From contig JALMQS010000621.1 in the NCBI GenBank assembly GCA_024734495.1, positions 558,001-622,000 on the forward strand: a DNA stretch of 64,000 nucleotides, given 5' to 3'. The stretch's first letter is position 1, and each line of letters starts with the position of its first letter. The notes under the pieces were generated by a model. It did not search any database and was not told the DNA's origin. It was given only the letters and a program-made list of their open reading frames with translations. This document shows, in pieces, positions 19,558-30,662 of the stretch. The position numbers were made by a program, and so were the translations under genes. This DNA is from Forficula auricularia. Lineage: Eukaryota > Arthropoda > Insecta > Dermaptera > Forficulidae.

Positions 19558-21390
19558 CACTCCGTCGGGCGCGGCCGTTCAAATTGATACAGCGGTCCTA
19601 TTTTCTTCCCCCTATCTTTAAATTCGCACTTATGAATGCGTATGTCATAGTAGCTTCCTAACTTTTATCCCGCTGTACAGCGCTAGTAATTAGTATTCGA
19701 TCAGACGTCTGAGAGACAAGCCAGGTCAAGATTGATCATTCTGATACACGGCGCCCGTTCTCGTTATAATTCAATATTGTTAAATTTTGTTGTTTTCATA
19801 TCTTGGTGAGTACCGAATACTGTTTTAGAGTATATAAAATCCGTATTATTTAGTTATAAAATTATTTAGACGTTATTTTGGAAGAAATTTCAAAATGATA
19901 CACCGCACCCGTTGATGGTTCCCATTGTGTTTTTTATGTTTTACATAAATTTCAGCACCTAATTATGGCCAAATCCTCAAAAACATACGATTTATTCAAC
20001 GAGAAGGGATGTTGAAGAGATACGGCAATTGCTTTTAGAAGAGGACAATGACGAATTATCGGAAGATTTTTTAGATGGTAGCGATACGGATGTAGTTTCC
20101 GTCAGTATATACCGAGCAAGCCAAATAAGTACTGGATTAAAATTTTTGCTCTTGTTGATTCCAAGGTATTTTACGTTTATAACCTCGAAATATACTCAGG
20201 ATTGCAACCTGAAGGTCAATTTCGGGTGAGCAATAAGGATATAGTATTACGTCTTTGTGAACCCCTTTATAAATCAGGCAGTCACATTACTGCGGGCAAT
20301 TGGTTCACCAGTTTTTCTCTAATTGATAAATTGCGAGAAAAAAATCTTTCATATGTTGGATCTGTAAAAAAAAAAAAAAAAAAAGGGAACTTCCTCCGGA
20401 ATTTGTAAATAAAAAAATAGGCGTGAATAGCAGTATCTTCGGATTCAAGAAAGGATGTCTCATACGTTCCTAAAAAAGGAAAAAAGTTATTTTGGCATCT
20501 AGCTTGCACGGTGATAATGAAATAGAGAATAAAAAAAGCCTTCAATTATTACATATTATAATCAGACAAAAATAGGGGTTGACATTACTGATAAATTATG
20601 TGCATCCTATAATGTAGCAAGAAACGTGCGACGTTGGCCAATGGTTATATTTTTTGCACTGATTAATATGAGCGAAATCAACTCTCAGGTCATCTACTTG
20701 AGCAACAACGCTCATGAAAAAAATTTCAGAAGAAGGACCTTTTTGAAAAAATTGTCCCACGAGCTAGTTTTACCACATATCGTTAGAAGAAGTGAAAACA
20801 CTTTAGGATTACATCATGAAATCGTTCAGAGACTCAGCAAGTATAAACCGACAAATTTAACTGATGGCGTAGAAGAGAACAACATGCCAGATGAACAACG
20901 TGGAACAAAAAGAAAAAGGTGTATGGTATGCACTACAAAAAAGAGACTAACTAAATATAATTGTAAAAAATTCAAGGATTCAGTTTCCTTGATGCATATT
21001 GAAACTTTTTGTTCAAAATGCAGCGATTTTTTGCAGAATTTACAGTGGCGGGACGATAACAATAACAATAATTAACTGATGCTAATTACAATTATATTCG
21101 TTTTGGAATATTGTATTATTTAGTTTTTAGTGTTATCTTATTTCCTTGTAAGAAATTATTATGAGATATATTGAGTAAAGCAAAAATGTGGCATTTGTTT
21201 ATTCATTTAAATATACATACGTTATTTCACGTTTTTCATGCTCTAATAATTATTTTCTCCTATTCTCTTTTAATTTCCTTCTAATTCACTCTTTTTTATT
21301 GTTTCATAACATTATTAATCTTCAAAAATATAGCTTAAAACTCAAATTTTCTAAGAGTGATCATTTTGATACACCGCGCCCGACGGAGTG
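19558..21390 (+). mobile_element. Degenerate piggyBac-like element in nanchung intron 1
   Basis: It has perfect 17-bp terminal inverted repeats, CACTCCGTCGGGCGCGG at 19558 and the complement CCGCGCCCGACGGAGTG ending at 21390, flanked by TTAA (19554-19557 and 21391-21394). A TGATACACCGCGCCCG-like motif recurs subterminally near 19590, 19738, 19893 and 21369 and could be transposase binding sites. The enclosed transposase gene is broken. TTAA duplications and the transposase remnant identify piggyBac. Confidence 0.85.
20127..21075 (+). pseudogene. piggyBac-like transposase pseudogene
   Basis: Readable blocks are KYWIKIFALVDSKVFYVYNL (from 20127, with the first catalytic-type Asp at 20157-20159), PEGQFRVSNKDIVLRLCEPL, a GNWFTSFSL block, then after frameshifts GVDITDKLCASYNVARNVRR and WPMVIFFALINMSEINSQVI. 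A C-terminal Cys-rich segment (RCMVCTTKKR...CSKCSDF) follows. The usual DNWFTS Asp is Gly (20295-20297). A poly-A run near 20367 and a stop near 20565 also break it. The N-terminal half is missing or unreadable. It cannot encode an active transposase. Confidence 0.85.
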
Positions 21391-21394
21391 TTAA

Positions 21395-21734
21395 TCTGAA
21401 TTTAAATCATGTTTTCACACGAAGCCATCCCTTGATTTAATTAAACCAATTCATCTCCTCGAACGTAGATGATTCTTGATTTGTTCTTTATACTGTTCTC
21501 TATTAGAAGCGATTTTGAAAGGCTTAACTACCATTGGCCTAGTTAAGGAAAATTCCTAGGCCAGCTGATTAGCCACCTCAAGGTTTCAATTTCGATAATC
21601 CGATTAGAGATCACCTAACTTTTTAGTAGAATTGACAAATTTTGAAGTAACGAAATAATTTAATGATAAATACATAGGTAATGCATCGTAATAATGGAGT
21701 TTCGAATATAGTCAGTCTCCTAATTATAGATAGA
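21395..21734. other. Intron 1 DNA with an old repeat
   Basis: About 21500-21630 (GGCCAGCTGATTAGCCACCTC...GATTAGAGATCA) is the inverse of 41800-41860 (TGATCTCTAATCAG...GTGGCTAATCAGCTGACCGG). This indicates a dispersed repeat. Otherwise no feature. Confidence 0.4.
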
Positions 21735-23160
21735 TAGTGAACTTTCTTTTAGTAAATTAAAATATCAAAATGTTTCTTCATTAGAGTTTTTGAATATGTA
21801 GAATATCTAAGCCTCTAGATCAGGATTTATTGAACTTTCCACATAAATTTCACCATCACTGCCTAACCCTTTGAAGTACGCAAATTTATATAATGACCTT
21901 TATTAAAAACATTTAATTTAGAACAGAAAAGTTGATATGACTGAAATGTCTAAAATTATTAGTATACGCGTTAAAAAATATTTCAATATTGTAGAGTGGA
22001 CTTGAATCAATAACAAATGTCCCTCTGATGGGGCCAGACATTCTGTCGATATAATAGACCAAAAGAAATAAAAATTAGAGAGAAATCGATCTTATTTTAT
22101 CGGTTTTAATCTACCTTGAGGTTAATAAGTTTTAATATAAGAAAATAGCATTTTGATTAAGAATTTTGTAGTTTAAAAAAAAATTGTATGAAAAGATTCA
22201 ATTTCTTCTTCCAGGACCGAATCAACTAGAAATGGCAAAAGTTTTATTTTTTTCTCATTAGATAATTGTTCAAAGTTATTGAAATTTCAAATCTGTGTGT
22301 TATTTTCATTTATCTTTTATAGCAAATAATTATTATTATGAAATTTTCATTTTAAAGAGTAGTTTATTTGAAGTCCAATTTGAAAAAACGCTAATAACTC
22401 CGTTGAAATTTTTTTTGAAAAACATAAAATTAATAGATATTATAAAACAATTAATTCTTAATAATTTATTTTAATTTTGAACGAAATCGATGCAGTACTT
22501 TTTGAGAAATTGGTCAAAAACCATCTTGAACCGTCAAAAAACAATGTTTTTTGAAAGCACGTGATGCCTTGAAAAAAGTTTAAAAACCCATATGAAACGA
22601 AACATTGACTTGTGACGTGGAGCTGAATTTTGAAATGTTTCTAAAACGGCCTTTCATAGGCGGTTTTCGGTGTTTTTGACGATTTTCTCAAAAAGTACTA
22701 AACCGATTTCATTCAAAATAGTAATAAATGATTAATAATTAATTGTTTTATAATATCTATTAATTTCATATTTTTGAAAATAGTTTCAACGCAGTTATTA
22801 ACGTTTTTTTAAATCGGACTTCAAATAAACCACCATTTAAAATAAAAATTTCCTAATAATAATTATTTGCTATAAAAGATAAATGAAAATAATACAGAGA
22901 TATGAAATTTAAATAGATTTGAATAAATATCTAATGAGAAAAAAATAAAACTTTTTGCCATTTGTAGGTGATTCGCTTCCCAGAGAGAAGAAATTGAATC
23001 TTTTCATACAATTTCTTTTAAACTACAAAATTCTTAATCAAAATGCTATTTTCTTATATTAAAAAGTTACTATTAACCTCAAGGTAGATTTAAATGATAA
23101 AATAAGATCGATTTCTCTCTCATTTTTAATTCTTTTGGTTGGGTTTATCGAGACGTTGCG
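21735..23160. repeat. Long foldback element, copy 1 (1.4 kb)
   Basis: From about 22030 to 23160 the two halves mirror each other over roughly 0.5 kb each. AAGATTCAATTTCTTCT at 22194 is answered by AGAAGAAATTGAATCTT at 22987. Likewise AAACAATTAATTCTTAATAA answers TTATTAATAATTAATTGTTT-type sequence. The left extension 21735-22030 is shared with 52915-53215, so the unit is longer than the palindrome. It is non-coding. Confidence 0.7.
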
Positions 23161-23828
23161 TAGCGTTGGCTAGGCCGTCTCTTGACATTATTTAGATAGG
23201 GACAATCTTTGTTATGGATTCATGATCCATTCACTTTATACTAATGAAATATCTCTTAACATATTAAAATTTAATACATTTAAATAGCAAATAAATAAAT
23301 AAAATAATTAGTTTTTTAATTCAGGATTTTTATATTATATTTAAAAATAACATAACATAAATATATATGTAGTTAACAACTCCAAAAAAATAATTAAAAG
23401 TTTACTTAAAAATACTTTAAAAGAGTATATTTATTTAAAATAATAATTAATTTATTTATTATTATTTATTAGAATTATAAATGCCACATAGGTTATCACT
23501 TTTGTGGTGTGGTCTTAAGCACACATTCGAATTTTTTATTATTATTAAAATAGTTTTAAAAGCTTTTGAGGGATAAAAAACAATTTTTCCTTCATGTTTA
23601 TAAAACTTTCTTTCACATAGTGGTGGGCGTATTAGAAACTAAACCAGCAAGAAGAAAACCTACTTTCTTTTTAACTGTTTAATATCCTACTTATAATATG
23701 TTTGGGATAGATATTTATAATCTTTTCTTACTTGTATTTTGACCTAGAAAATATTTTGTTAAAATAATGCGGTGCAATTTTCAAACGCTCGATTTAACAA
23801 CCAACTCAAAATGTGTTCTCTCTTTTAG
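23161..23828. other. End of intron 1, AT-rich
   Basis: No element was recognised apart from AT-rich low-complexity sequence. It ends with the exon 2 acceptor GTGTTCTCTCTTTTAG. Confidence 0.35.
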
Positions 23829-24007
23829 GAGGCGGTTTACTTGTCGAAATGATCAAGAGGGCATTAGCGACTAAGCAATATGCGGAATTGGACCATGCAA
23901 TTAAAACGAAAGTTGAGCCATTCTTATATAATAAGGGAAAAGGGAGATTGATCCCAATTTCGCAATTGGTACTTTTGAGAAATAAAGAACGCTCGAGACA
24001 CAAATTG
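23829..24007 (+). CDS. nan: Nanchung-like TRPV channel, exon 2
   Basis: It is joined to exon 1 through a split Gly codon: one base from exon 1 and GA here. It encodes [20 protein letters not shown], then [20 protein letters not shown], then [20 protein letters not shown] (residues 31-90). The acceptor is CTCTTTTAG and the donor TTG/GTGAGA (phase 0). This conserved pre-ankyrin N-terminal segment is one of the stretches on which I base the Nanchung call. It is cytoplasmic. Confidence 0.9.
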
Positions 24008-24174
24008 GTGAGAATAATCGATATATTATTATATTTATTTTTGTAATAATTAACGATATAAATCATAAGTTTCCTGTATTTGATTCGATCGCGAATGCAG
24101 GTGATTTTTGTCAGATATTAATTGAGAATAATATCTGAATTTATATGTTTCTAAATTGAAATAATGAAGTAAAA

Positions 24175-24702
24175 TAAATTTATAATTTTCTCATTAATAT
24201 ATCAAAGAATAATTAACATATTAAGGAGAATTGTTTTGATCGCGCTTTTTAAACAAGTTATATATCGCGAGACTACTGCTGGTTGAGCTAGTGGAGTCTG
24301 CTGAGTCTTAAGTCTGGACCAAGAGAGAATGAAAAAGAAATATCCATCAAGCTATAATCCAGAATCATTTCACGATTAGCCCGCATAACGTTTTTTATAT
24401 CAAACACTGATATGGATCACCAAATGGATTTGTAATCTGAGATGTTATATATTCAATCCCCCAGTACAGCGCGCTCGATCTATTAACAGGTGTGTTAGGT
24501 GTTGAAATGATGCTGGATTATAGCTAGATAGATCACATCTTTTTCATTCTCTCTTGGTCCAGACTTAAGACTCAGCAGACTCCAATAGCCTCAACCAGCA
24601 GTAGTTTCGCGATATATATCTTATTTAAAAAGCGCGATCAAAAACAATTCTCGTTAATATGTTAATTATTCTTTGATATATTAATGAGAAAATTATAAAT
24701 TT
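24175..24702. repeat. Foldback element, copy 1 (about 0.5 kb)
   Basis: The left arm AATAATTAACATATTAAGGAG...GAGTCTGCTGAGTCTTAAGT and the right arm ACTTAAGACTCAGCAGACTC...CTCGTTAATATGTTAATTAT mirror each other over about 200 bp, with a 130-bp spacer. A second copy with a shortened centre is at 39795-40235. Confidence 0.7.
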
Positions 24703-25199
24703 AATTATCGATGTAGTTTCAAATTCAGTTCAGCAATTTTCACATGAGAGCAAATTTTAGTTGAAATTTTAAAGAAAAAAATTATGCTTGAGTTTAATTA
24801 AATTTGTGCTCTGAACTTCCTAATTCAACCCTTTTGATGAACTTTGATAAAGTTGAAAAAACTTTTGTATGTACATATGTGGGTCTAAAAGAGAATTAAA
24901 ATGAACATATTGATTTCTTTATAGTTTATTTATGAATATAGAGAAAAAAAGGAATTATTATTCTCTTTAAAATATAGATGTAGAACTTTCCCACAACATA
25001 TTTTAGAAATATATTACTTAATTCTACAAAACAGCCCCTGCCCAAAATCATTTATCTTTTGCTATATTAGCTGTAGATTTAGATTCTCGTGGATTTACAT
25101 TTGAATTTTTATTTAAATCACACGTGATTAATTATAATTATTTATTGTATTATTTGTTTTCAATAAAATTGCGGGTCAGAGAGAGATTTTGCTCTCGAG

Positions 25200-25332
25200 G
25201 GTTGAGCTGACTGCCCGGAAAGCATGTTAGTTCTCAGGTTCAACTCCTGAGGGTATTCATCCCCTCTGATACTGCAATGTAAAAATATTTCTACTAAAAT
25301 CCTAGTTTTAGGAAAGAATTGAATTATTTGTT
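25200..25332 (+). repeat. tRNA/SINE-like unit, single arm
   Basis: TTAGTTCTCAGGTTCAACTC, CCTGAGGG, CATCCCCTCTGATA and the AATATTTCTACTAAAATC tail match one arm of the palindrome at 12723-12950. CAGG-TTCAACT-CCTG again forms a T-arm-like hairpin. Direct adjacency to the next repeat at 25333 suggests the end of the unit. Confidence 0.55.
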
Positions 25333-26059
25333 TTTTACTTTACCATAAAGGGTATGGTCAAGTATTGTAATCGTGCATGAAAAAAGTGTTTTTTTTCCTT
25401 CTTTTTTTCGAAATATCTCAAAAACGGCTGAAACTATTTTGATTAGAAAAATTGAGCGAAACCATGGCATTTCGCTCGACAAAAAAGCTCTAATAAGTGA
25501 ACATCGAAAAAATTATATTTTTCGAGATAATAATTGTTTTGTCAAAATGTCTGTTAGTCTGTCCGTCCGTCCGTTAGTCTGTGCGTTATCAAATTTTTGT
25601 GGACGAGCTAGCTCAAAAACTAGTGTGAATATCGAAACCAAATTTGACACGTAGTTTTTGGTCCATTGAGATTAAAGATTAAGAACTGATTAGATTTTGA
25701 TGCATATCGACCCAAAATTAAGGTGGAGGGGGTTAAAAATTAAAATTATAGGCTCTTGTACCAAACTCAACCAAATTTTGTATACATAATCAGTAGGACC
25801 ACAGTAATCTAAAAATGCAAAAACTAGCCGCCCAAAATGAGGGGGGTGTAAGGTCAAAAAATGAAAATCTAGGCCCTTGTACCAAACTCAACCAAATTTT
25901 GTATACATAATCAGTGGGACCCCAGGAGTCTAAAAATGGAAAAACTAACACCCCTCCCTACATGATTATAAATTATTTTATTAAATATTAAATATAAGTG
26001 AGGAGCCAGGTTGTATGGTAAAGTCAAGTGGATGGCCACATCAGAAGACGTCAGCTTAT
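25333..26059 (+). repeat. ACTTTACCATACA repeat family, copy 2
   Basis: It is full length and colinear with 4708-5410. Inside lies a CTGTCCGTCCGTCCGTTAGT microsatellite. It ends GACGTCAGCTTATC. Confidence 0.7.
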
Positions 26060-26753
26060 CTTAATATACATTGGTTTTTAATCCGGGCTGATTTTTTGAA
26101 AAAAATAAAGATCCTCAAATCTTTAGTTTTATGTAATATAGTTGATTAAAATATATGAAAACTTTGAAAAGTATAATTAATCAATTAAGATTCTGAATGA
26201 CTATTATACGTGTAAATCCACAAAAATAGTATCTAACATGTCCTAAAATATACTGTTTCCAAGACAGAAAAGCTGATTCGAAAATAGTAGGTTTTTAAAA
26301 ATCTAGAGAGCGACAAAAATTGTAAAAAGAAAACCTTCCAATAAATACTATTTTATTCAAAATAATCTTTTTATTTAGTTTCTGGACTGATTTACATTAA
26401 TAAAATTTTAATTTTTCTTAATGTGAATTTTATATTGCCAGCCTATTCAATAGATAGGTAGGTAGAGCTGGACCACATAATATAAGTCTCTCGCCCACAG
26501 TCTCTAGAATACATTTTTTTATATTTCTTGTTGGGAGATATCTATATCTAGAAACTTTAGTTTTTCCACCTCAGACGAGAAATACTAAAGAAACGGTATA
26601 GATGAAGTATGTGAAAATTGTTCAGAGATGTTATAGTCAATAATCTCGAGTTTACGAAAAAGTAGAATTAATCAATGGGCTGAATGATCAATTCCAATAT
26701 TTATTTTTTGAAAGTTTCGCTTTTAATTATTAATTGTTTTATTTTAATTTCAG
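26060..26753. other. End of intron 2, no feature recognised
   Basis: AT-rich DNA ending in a pyrimidine-rich acceptor TTTTAATTTCAG. Confidence 0.3.
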
Positions 26754-26841
26754 CTTCCACCAATTCGAGGTATGGAAAACCCCGATGATTGGGAAATTGA
26801 TCTCGCCTCGATTAAAATACCAGAAGGGGATGAAATTAAAC
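26754..26841 (+). CDS. nan: Nanchung-like TRPV channel, exon 3
   Basis: It encodes LPPIRGMENPDDWEIDLASI, then KIPEGDEIK (residues 91-119), after acceptor TTTCAG. It ends with one base of a split codon at C/GTAAAT. The 'LPP..G..NP.DWE.D' link between the N-terminus and the first ankyrin repeat is characteristic of the family. Phase is consistent on both sides. Confidence 0.85.
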
Positions 26842-26974
26842 GTAAATACGATAGTATAAAAATTTGCATATACTTATTTAGTTTTTAGTATTTAATTTTT
26901 TGTATCTTCTCATTTCTTAATTGGATCAAGATAAAGTTCGCTGTCTATTCTTTTAATAAAAAGGCTTTATAAAG

Positions 26975-27350
26975 TTATTAGATAAAAATACTTGGTAGGT
27001 TTCACATTAAGATATAAAAAAATAAAACGAATTTATTTTTTATATCTTAGTGTGAAACCTACCAAGTATTTTTATCTAATAATTAAAAAAAAATATTTTA
27101 AAATAACAAAAGGGTAAATATTTAAAATTAGTGGAGGGAGAAGGGTAGGAAATCTATTTTGTTTAATTTTGAATGGTCTTCTGAGAAATGAGAATTTACA
27201 CACAAAACAAATTAGTTACCTTCTGTTTCTCCTGAAGATGGGTTAGTCACCCGAAATATATATATCGAGATTAAAGATTCTCCAAAAATAAATTCGTTTT
27301 ATTTTTTTATATCTTAATGTGAAACCTACCAAGTATTTTTATCTAATAAT
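26975..27350. repeat. Foldback element with hammerhead-like motif (three arm copies)
   Basis: TTAGATAAAAATACTTGGTA / GGTTTCACATTAAGATAT occurs at 26978, inverted at 27040-27080, and inverted again at 27305-27350. A tandem-plus-inverted duplication of the arm is visible. The motif at 27232 lies between arms. Confidence 0.65.
27232..27266 (+). ncRNA. Hammerhead-like ribozyme motif, AUC triplet
   Basis: It has CTGAAGA, T, GGGT-TAGTC-ACCC as stem II, and GAAATATATATATC. TCTC directly upstream pairs with GAGA directly after AUC as a four-base-pair stem I. The stem I sequence differs from other copies but pairing is kept. Confidence 0.5.
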
Positions 27351-28104
27351 TTTAAAAAATGTTTCACCAAGTACCAACACCAAATTCCTTAAAAGCTTTA
27401 TAAAGTGATCTAATTAGGTTCTTGTATAATTAACTTATACAGGAACCTAATCGTTCATACCAGAAGGAAAAAAGGGAGCCCTTTTTCATATGACATTTTC
27501 ATGGGCATCGTGACTGGTGGATAGTCTGTTTTTCTCAATACGAATAGTATTCCGTGCAAGATGTTCTATAGATATACTGAATATGGAATATCGTAGATTC
27601 CTGAATCAGTAACAATCCAAAGTAACATGTTTATTATCTTTCTTTAACTCAATTATCATACTTATGATTTCAAATAACAAATATTCGCTATTGGAGTCGG
27701 GGAAAACTCTTACTGGCCTGAATTGCGCTACCAGAGACCAAATAAAACAAAACCATAGTCGCAGTTTATTAAGTAAGTCAAGATATTGTAAAGCAATTTC
27801 AAAAAATATATATTAATTTTTAAATTATAAATTTATTTGTTATTTTAATTATCTTGAGAAAAGATATTTGGTGCATTTTTGAACCGGAAGTTCTAAAGCT
27901 AGATACTCCTATAAATTGGATCAATTCTCATCATACAATACAAACATTTCGGTACCAGAACGATCACCTAGAAATTAGACAACATTGAGACTTGTTTTCA
28001 TTAAAGGTAACTTAATTTTGAAAGCCCTTTTATAGTGTTCTCAAGAAGCAATATTATTATTATTATTATTTCTTCTTCAAGTTGCTATAAATGTACATCT
28101 GGTT
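27351..28104. other. Intron 3, no element identified
   Basis: It contains AGGTTCTTGTATAATTA ... TATACAGGAACCTAAT (27417-27450), a hairpin. CCTAGAAATTAGACAACATT (27968-27987) recurs at 57776-57795 inside the LINE insertion, so a LINE scrap is possible here. Confidence 0.35.
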
Positions 28105-28112
28105 ATCAAAAA

Positions 28113-28569
28113 CAGTAGCGGCTCCAGAAGGGGAGGGCCCATGGGGTATTGACCCCCTTCCCAAATGGTTTCCAAAAAATAGTTTTAATTTTGTAAGATC
28201 AAATTTAAACCTGATTAACGTGTTCAAACATATTCTACGAAGAAAGAAAGTCTCCAGCTTTATTATAGTAATATTACATACCTGAATAATTTCATTATAA
28301 GCTTACTATATAAATATTAAGAACTCAATTAGAGAACTATAGTTTTAGTATATTATATATTATTCATATTACGGGTAGCCCTGTCCCTTTTCCCCGTCTT
28401 CATGCACTCTTTTAATGTTTGTTTTTAATTTTTCAGAGGATAAATATCGCCTCTAAAAACCACTTTTGAAGCCCATAATTTAAAATTTTCTAGGAGAGAT
28501 GGGAGGGTCGGCAGACCCCAGGTACATGACCCCCCCCCTCCCTAGAATGAAAGTCTGGAGCCTCCACTG
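28113..28569. mobile_element. hAT-like MITE with perfect 8-bp target duplication
   Basis: It is flanked by ATCAAAAA (28105-28112 and 28570-28577). The termini CAGTAGCGGCTCCAGA and TCTGGAGCCTCCACTG are inverted repeats (two mismatches in 16). Flanking-sequence match and TIR type fit hAT. No coding content. Confidence 0.8.
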
Positions 28570-28814
28570 ATCAAAAATACCTATTTTAAATATGATGATC
28601 CTTGATTATATTAATTATTTATTTTATTTCATTTGTATCCACAGTGAACCTATATATTAAAATAATAAAAAATAAAATAAAAAATACTTGAAGAACGAAG
28701 CAGTCTGAAGTATTTATTATACTTCAAGTGTATTTTGTATTGTGGAACTACTAGGCGCAACAATAATTTCCAGGAAAGCTCCTAACAACCCTAACTTGTG
28801 GTTGTTGTTTGCAG

Positions 28815-28991
28815 ACCCGGAGCGATACCGGGATGTCTGCTGGGATCTGAAGGAACGCGGGGCTGTTGGCGAGACAATCATCCACCTCTGCATGCTGAAT
28901 GCGACCACGCTGCATGCAGAGCTCGCCAAGAGGCTACTCCGCTTCTATCCTAAGCTAATCAACGATATCTACATGAGTGATGAATACTATG
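28815..28991 (+). CDS. nan: Nanchung-like TRPV channel, exon 4 (first ankyrin repeat)
   Basis: It encodes [20 protein letters not shown], then [20 protein letters not shown], then [18 protein letters not shown] (residues 120-178), starting with a split His codon. The G(E)T.IHLC......L...LL..(Y)P.LIN block is the first ankyrin-like repeat of invertebrate TRPV channels. The acceptor is GTTTGCAG; the donor TATG/GTACTC (phase 1) is weaker than the others but unambiguous. This exon is noticeably richer in G and C than its introns. Confidence 0.9.
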
Positions 28992-29022
28992 GTACTCCTT
29001 AATTAAAATTTCAAAAAAAATA

Positions 29023-29625
29023 AAAATAAGCTGACGTGTTCTGATATGGCCATCCACTTGACTTTACCATACAACCTGGCCCCTCACTTATATTTAATAA
29101 AATTATTTATAATCATGTAGGGGAGGGGGTTAGTTTTTGCATTTTTTATTTATGGATACGAAATTTGGTTGAGTTTGGTACAAGAGCCTAGATTTTTTGA
29201 CCCCCCCCCCTCCCCCATTTTGGGCGGTTAATTTTTGCATTTTTAGACTTCTGGGGGTCCACTGATTATATATACGAAATTTGGTTGAGTTTGCTCAAAT
29301 GGCCTGGATTTTTAATTTTTAACCCCACTTCCACTCCCCTTAATTTTGGGTCGATATGCACCAAAATCTAATCAGCTCTTAATCTCACCGGACCAAAACT
29401 ACGTGTGAAATTTGGTTTCGATATTCCAACTAGTTTTTGAGCTAGCTCGTCTACAAAAATTTGGCTAACGGACAACCAGACAAACTAACTAACAGACATT
29501 TTGACAAAACAATTATTATCTCGAAAAATATAATTTTTTCGATGTTCATGGCCATGGTTTAGCTCAATTTTTTTAATCAAAATAGTTTCAGCCGTCTCGT
29601 ATTTTTTGAGCTACCATTTTTCTCT
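29023..29625 (-). repeat. ACTTTACCATACA repeat family, copy 3 (truncated)
   Basis: It reads AAAATAAGCTGACGTGTTCT then CCATCCACTTGACTTTACCA, i.e. the reverse of the 3' end of 4708-5410. The other end is lost near the CAGCCGTCTCG block. It begins only 32 bases after the exon 4 donor. Confidence 0.65.
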
Positions 29626-30282
29626 CCTAAGGAAATAATGATAATATTTTTTATTATAAGACCTCTTTTATAGTAAACTCCATATCTTTCTTGGTTTTTC
29701 TAGTTTGGATTTTGGGGTTTCTTTCTTTGAAACTTTTGGTTTTAAAAATAATAAAAATGTCGATTTATTTAATGAAAAGCTTTTGAACGATTGTAGTTGA
29801 TTGAGTTTCTTCTTCTTTTTTTCGTGTCGATAGCAGCAATTCAAATGAGCCTAAATTCCGTACACAAAATGATATTAATAAACTCTCTAACTTAAATCAT
29901 TAGCTAACAAAATCTTTAACATTTAAAACAAAATTTGCAGAGCATTCTTAGTCTTGAAAAATCTGAAGTATTCTCCTCCAATTTGTGGAATATATATTTC
30001 AATATCCTTTATTTTATAGTGGTCAAGAAATAAAACAAAAATGGGATGTGGTCATCTCATGACTTTAATATACACCCCCCCTCCGCCCTGGTCATTTTAG
30101 GAAGCTGATTTTTGCAATGATAGTTCCCTAAGGCCTTAAAGGCTAACTGTGCGAAATTTACTCCCAGGAGTAATTTCTAGTCCGATTTCAAACAATATCT
30201 AATCAGCTCTTAATCTCAATATAAAATATCTAAATATAAAATTTTGTAAAGGTAAATCACTAGTATCCATAATAAGCATTAA
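29626..30282. other. Intron 4, decayed DNA
   Basis: It includes scraps similar to the ACTTTACCATACA family (ATCTAATCAGCTCTTAATCTC near 30188). Otherwise nothing recognisable. Confidence 0.3.
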
Positions 30283-30343
30283 TTAACAGGAATAGCAGGG
30301 AATTGGACAAAAATTAAAAACAGAGTTTTTATTGAATGGGCCA

Positions 30344-30375
30344 GACGTTTCGTCGATTAATTTCGACTTCCTCAG
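30344..30375 (-). ncRNA. Hammerhead-like ribozyme motif (left arm)
   Basis: The minus strand reads CTGAGGA, A, GTCGA-AATTAA-TCGAC as stem II, then GAAACGTC. Flanking GCCA and TGGC make stem I directly against the core, followed by GAATG/CATTC after one mismatch. No stem III loop exists, so GAAACGTC would need partner pairing through its palindromic ACGT. Confidence 0.6.
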
Positions 30376-30630
30376 TGGCTCATTCTATCACTCTTTGTCA
30401 AAAGACAATTCCACTACGCGACGAAACATCCTTTGATCTTTTTTATTATTTTAACTACAATACATTGTTGGCTTAGGCCTCAATTGCTCAACAATCTTGA
30501 ACTTTTTTACACTTGAACAATTAAAAACTTTAAATCAAAATTCTCACAAAAAATATGTTGTTTTTACTTTTAAACAGACAAAGAAAGCCTTTCTTTGTCT
30601 GTTTTTGACAAAGAATGATAGAATGAGCCA

Positions 30631-30662
30631 CTGAGGAAGTCGAAATTAATCGACGAAACGTC
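30631..30662 (+). ncRNA. Hammerhead-like ribozyme motif (right arm)
   Basis: The core and both stems are the same as in the left-arm copy. GAATGAGCCA (30621-30630) pairs with TGGCCCATTC (30663-30672), leaving one A/C mismatch. Cleavage, if it occurs, would fall after the C of GTC at 30662. Confidence 0.6.
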
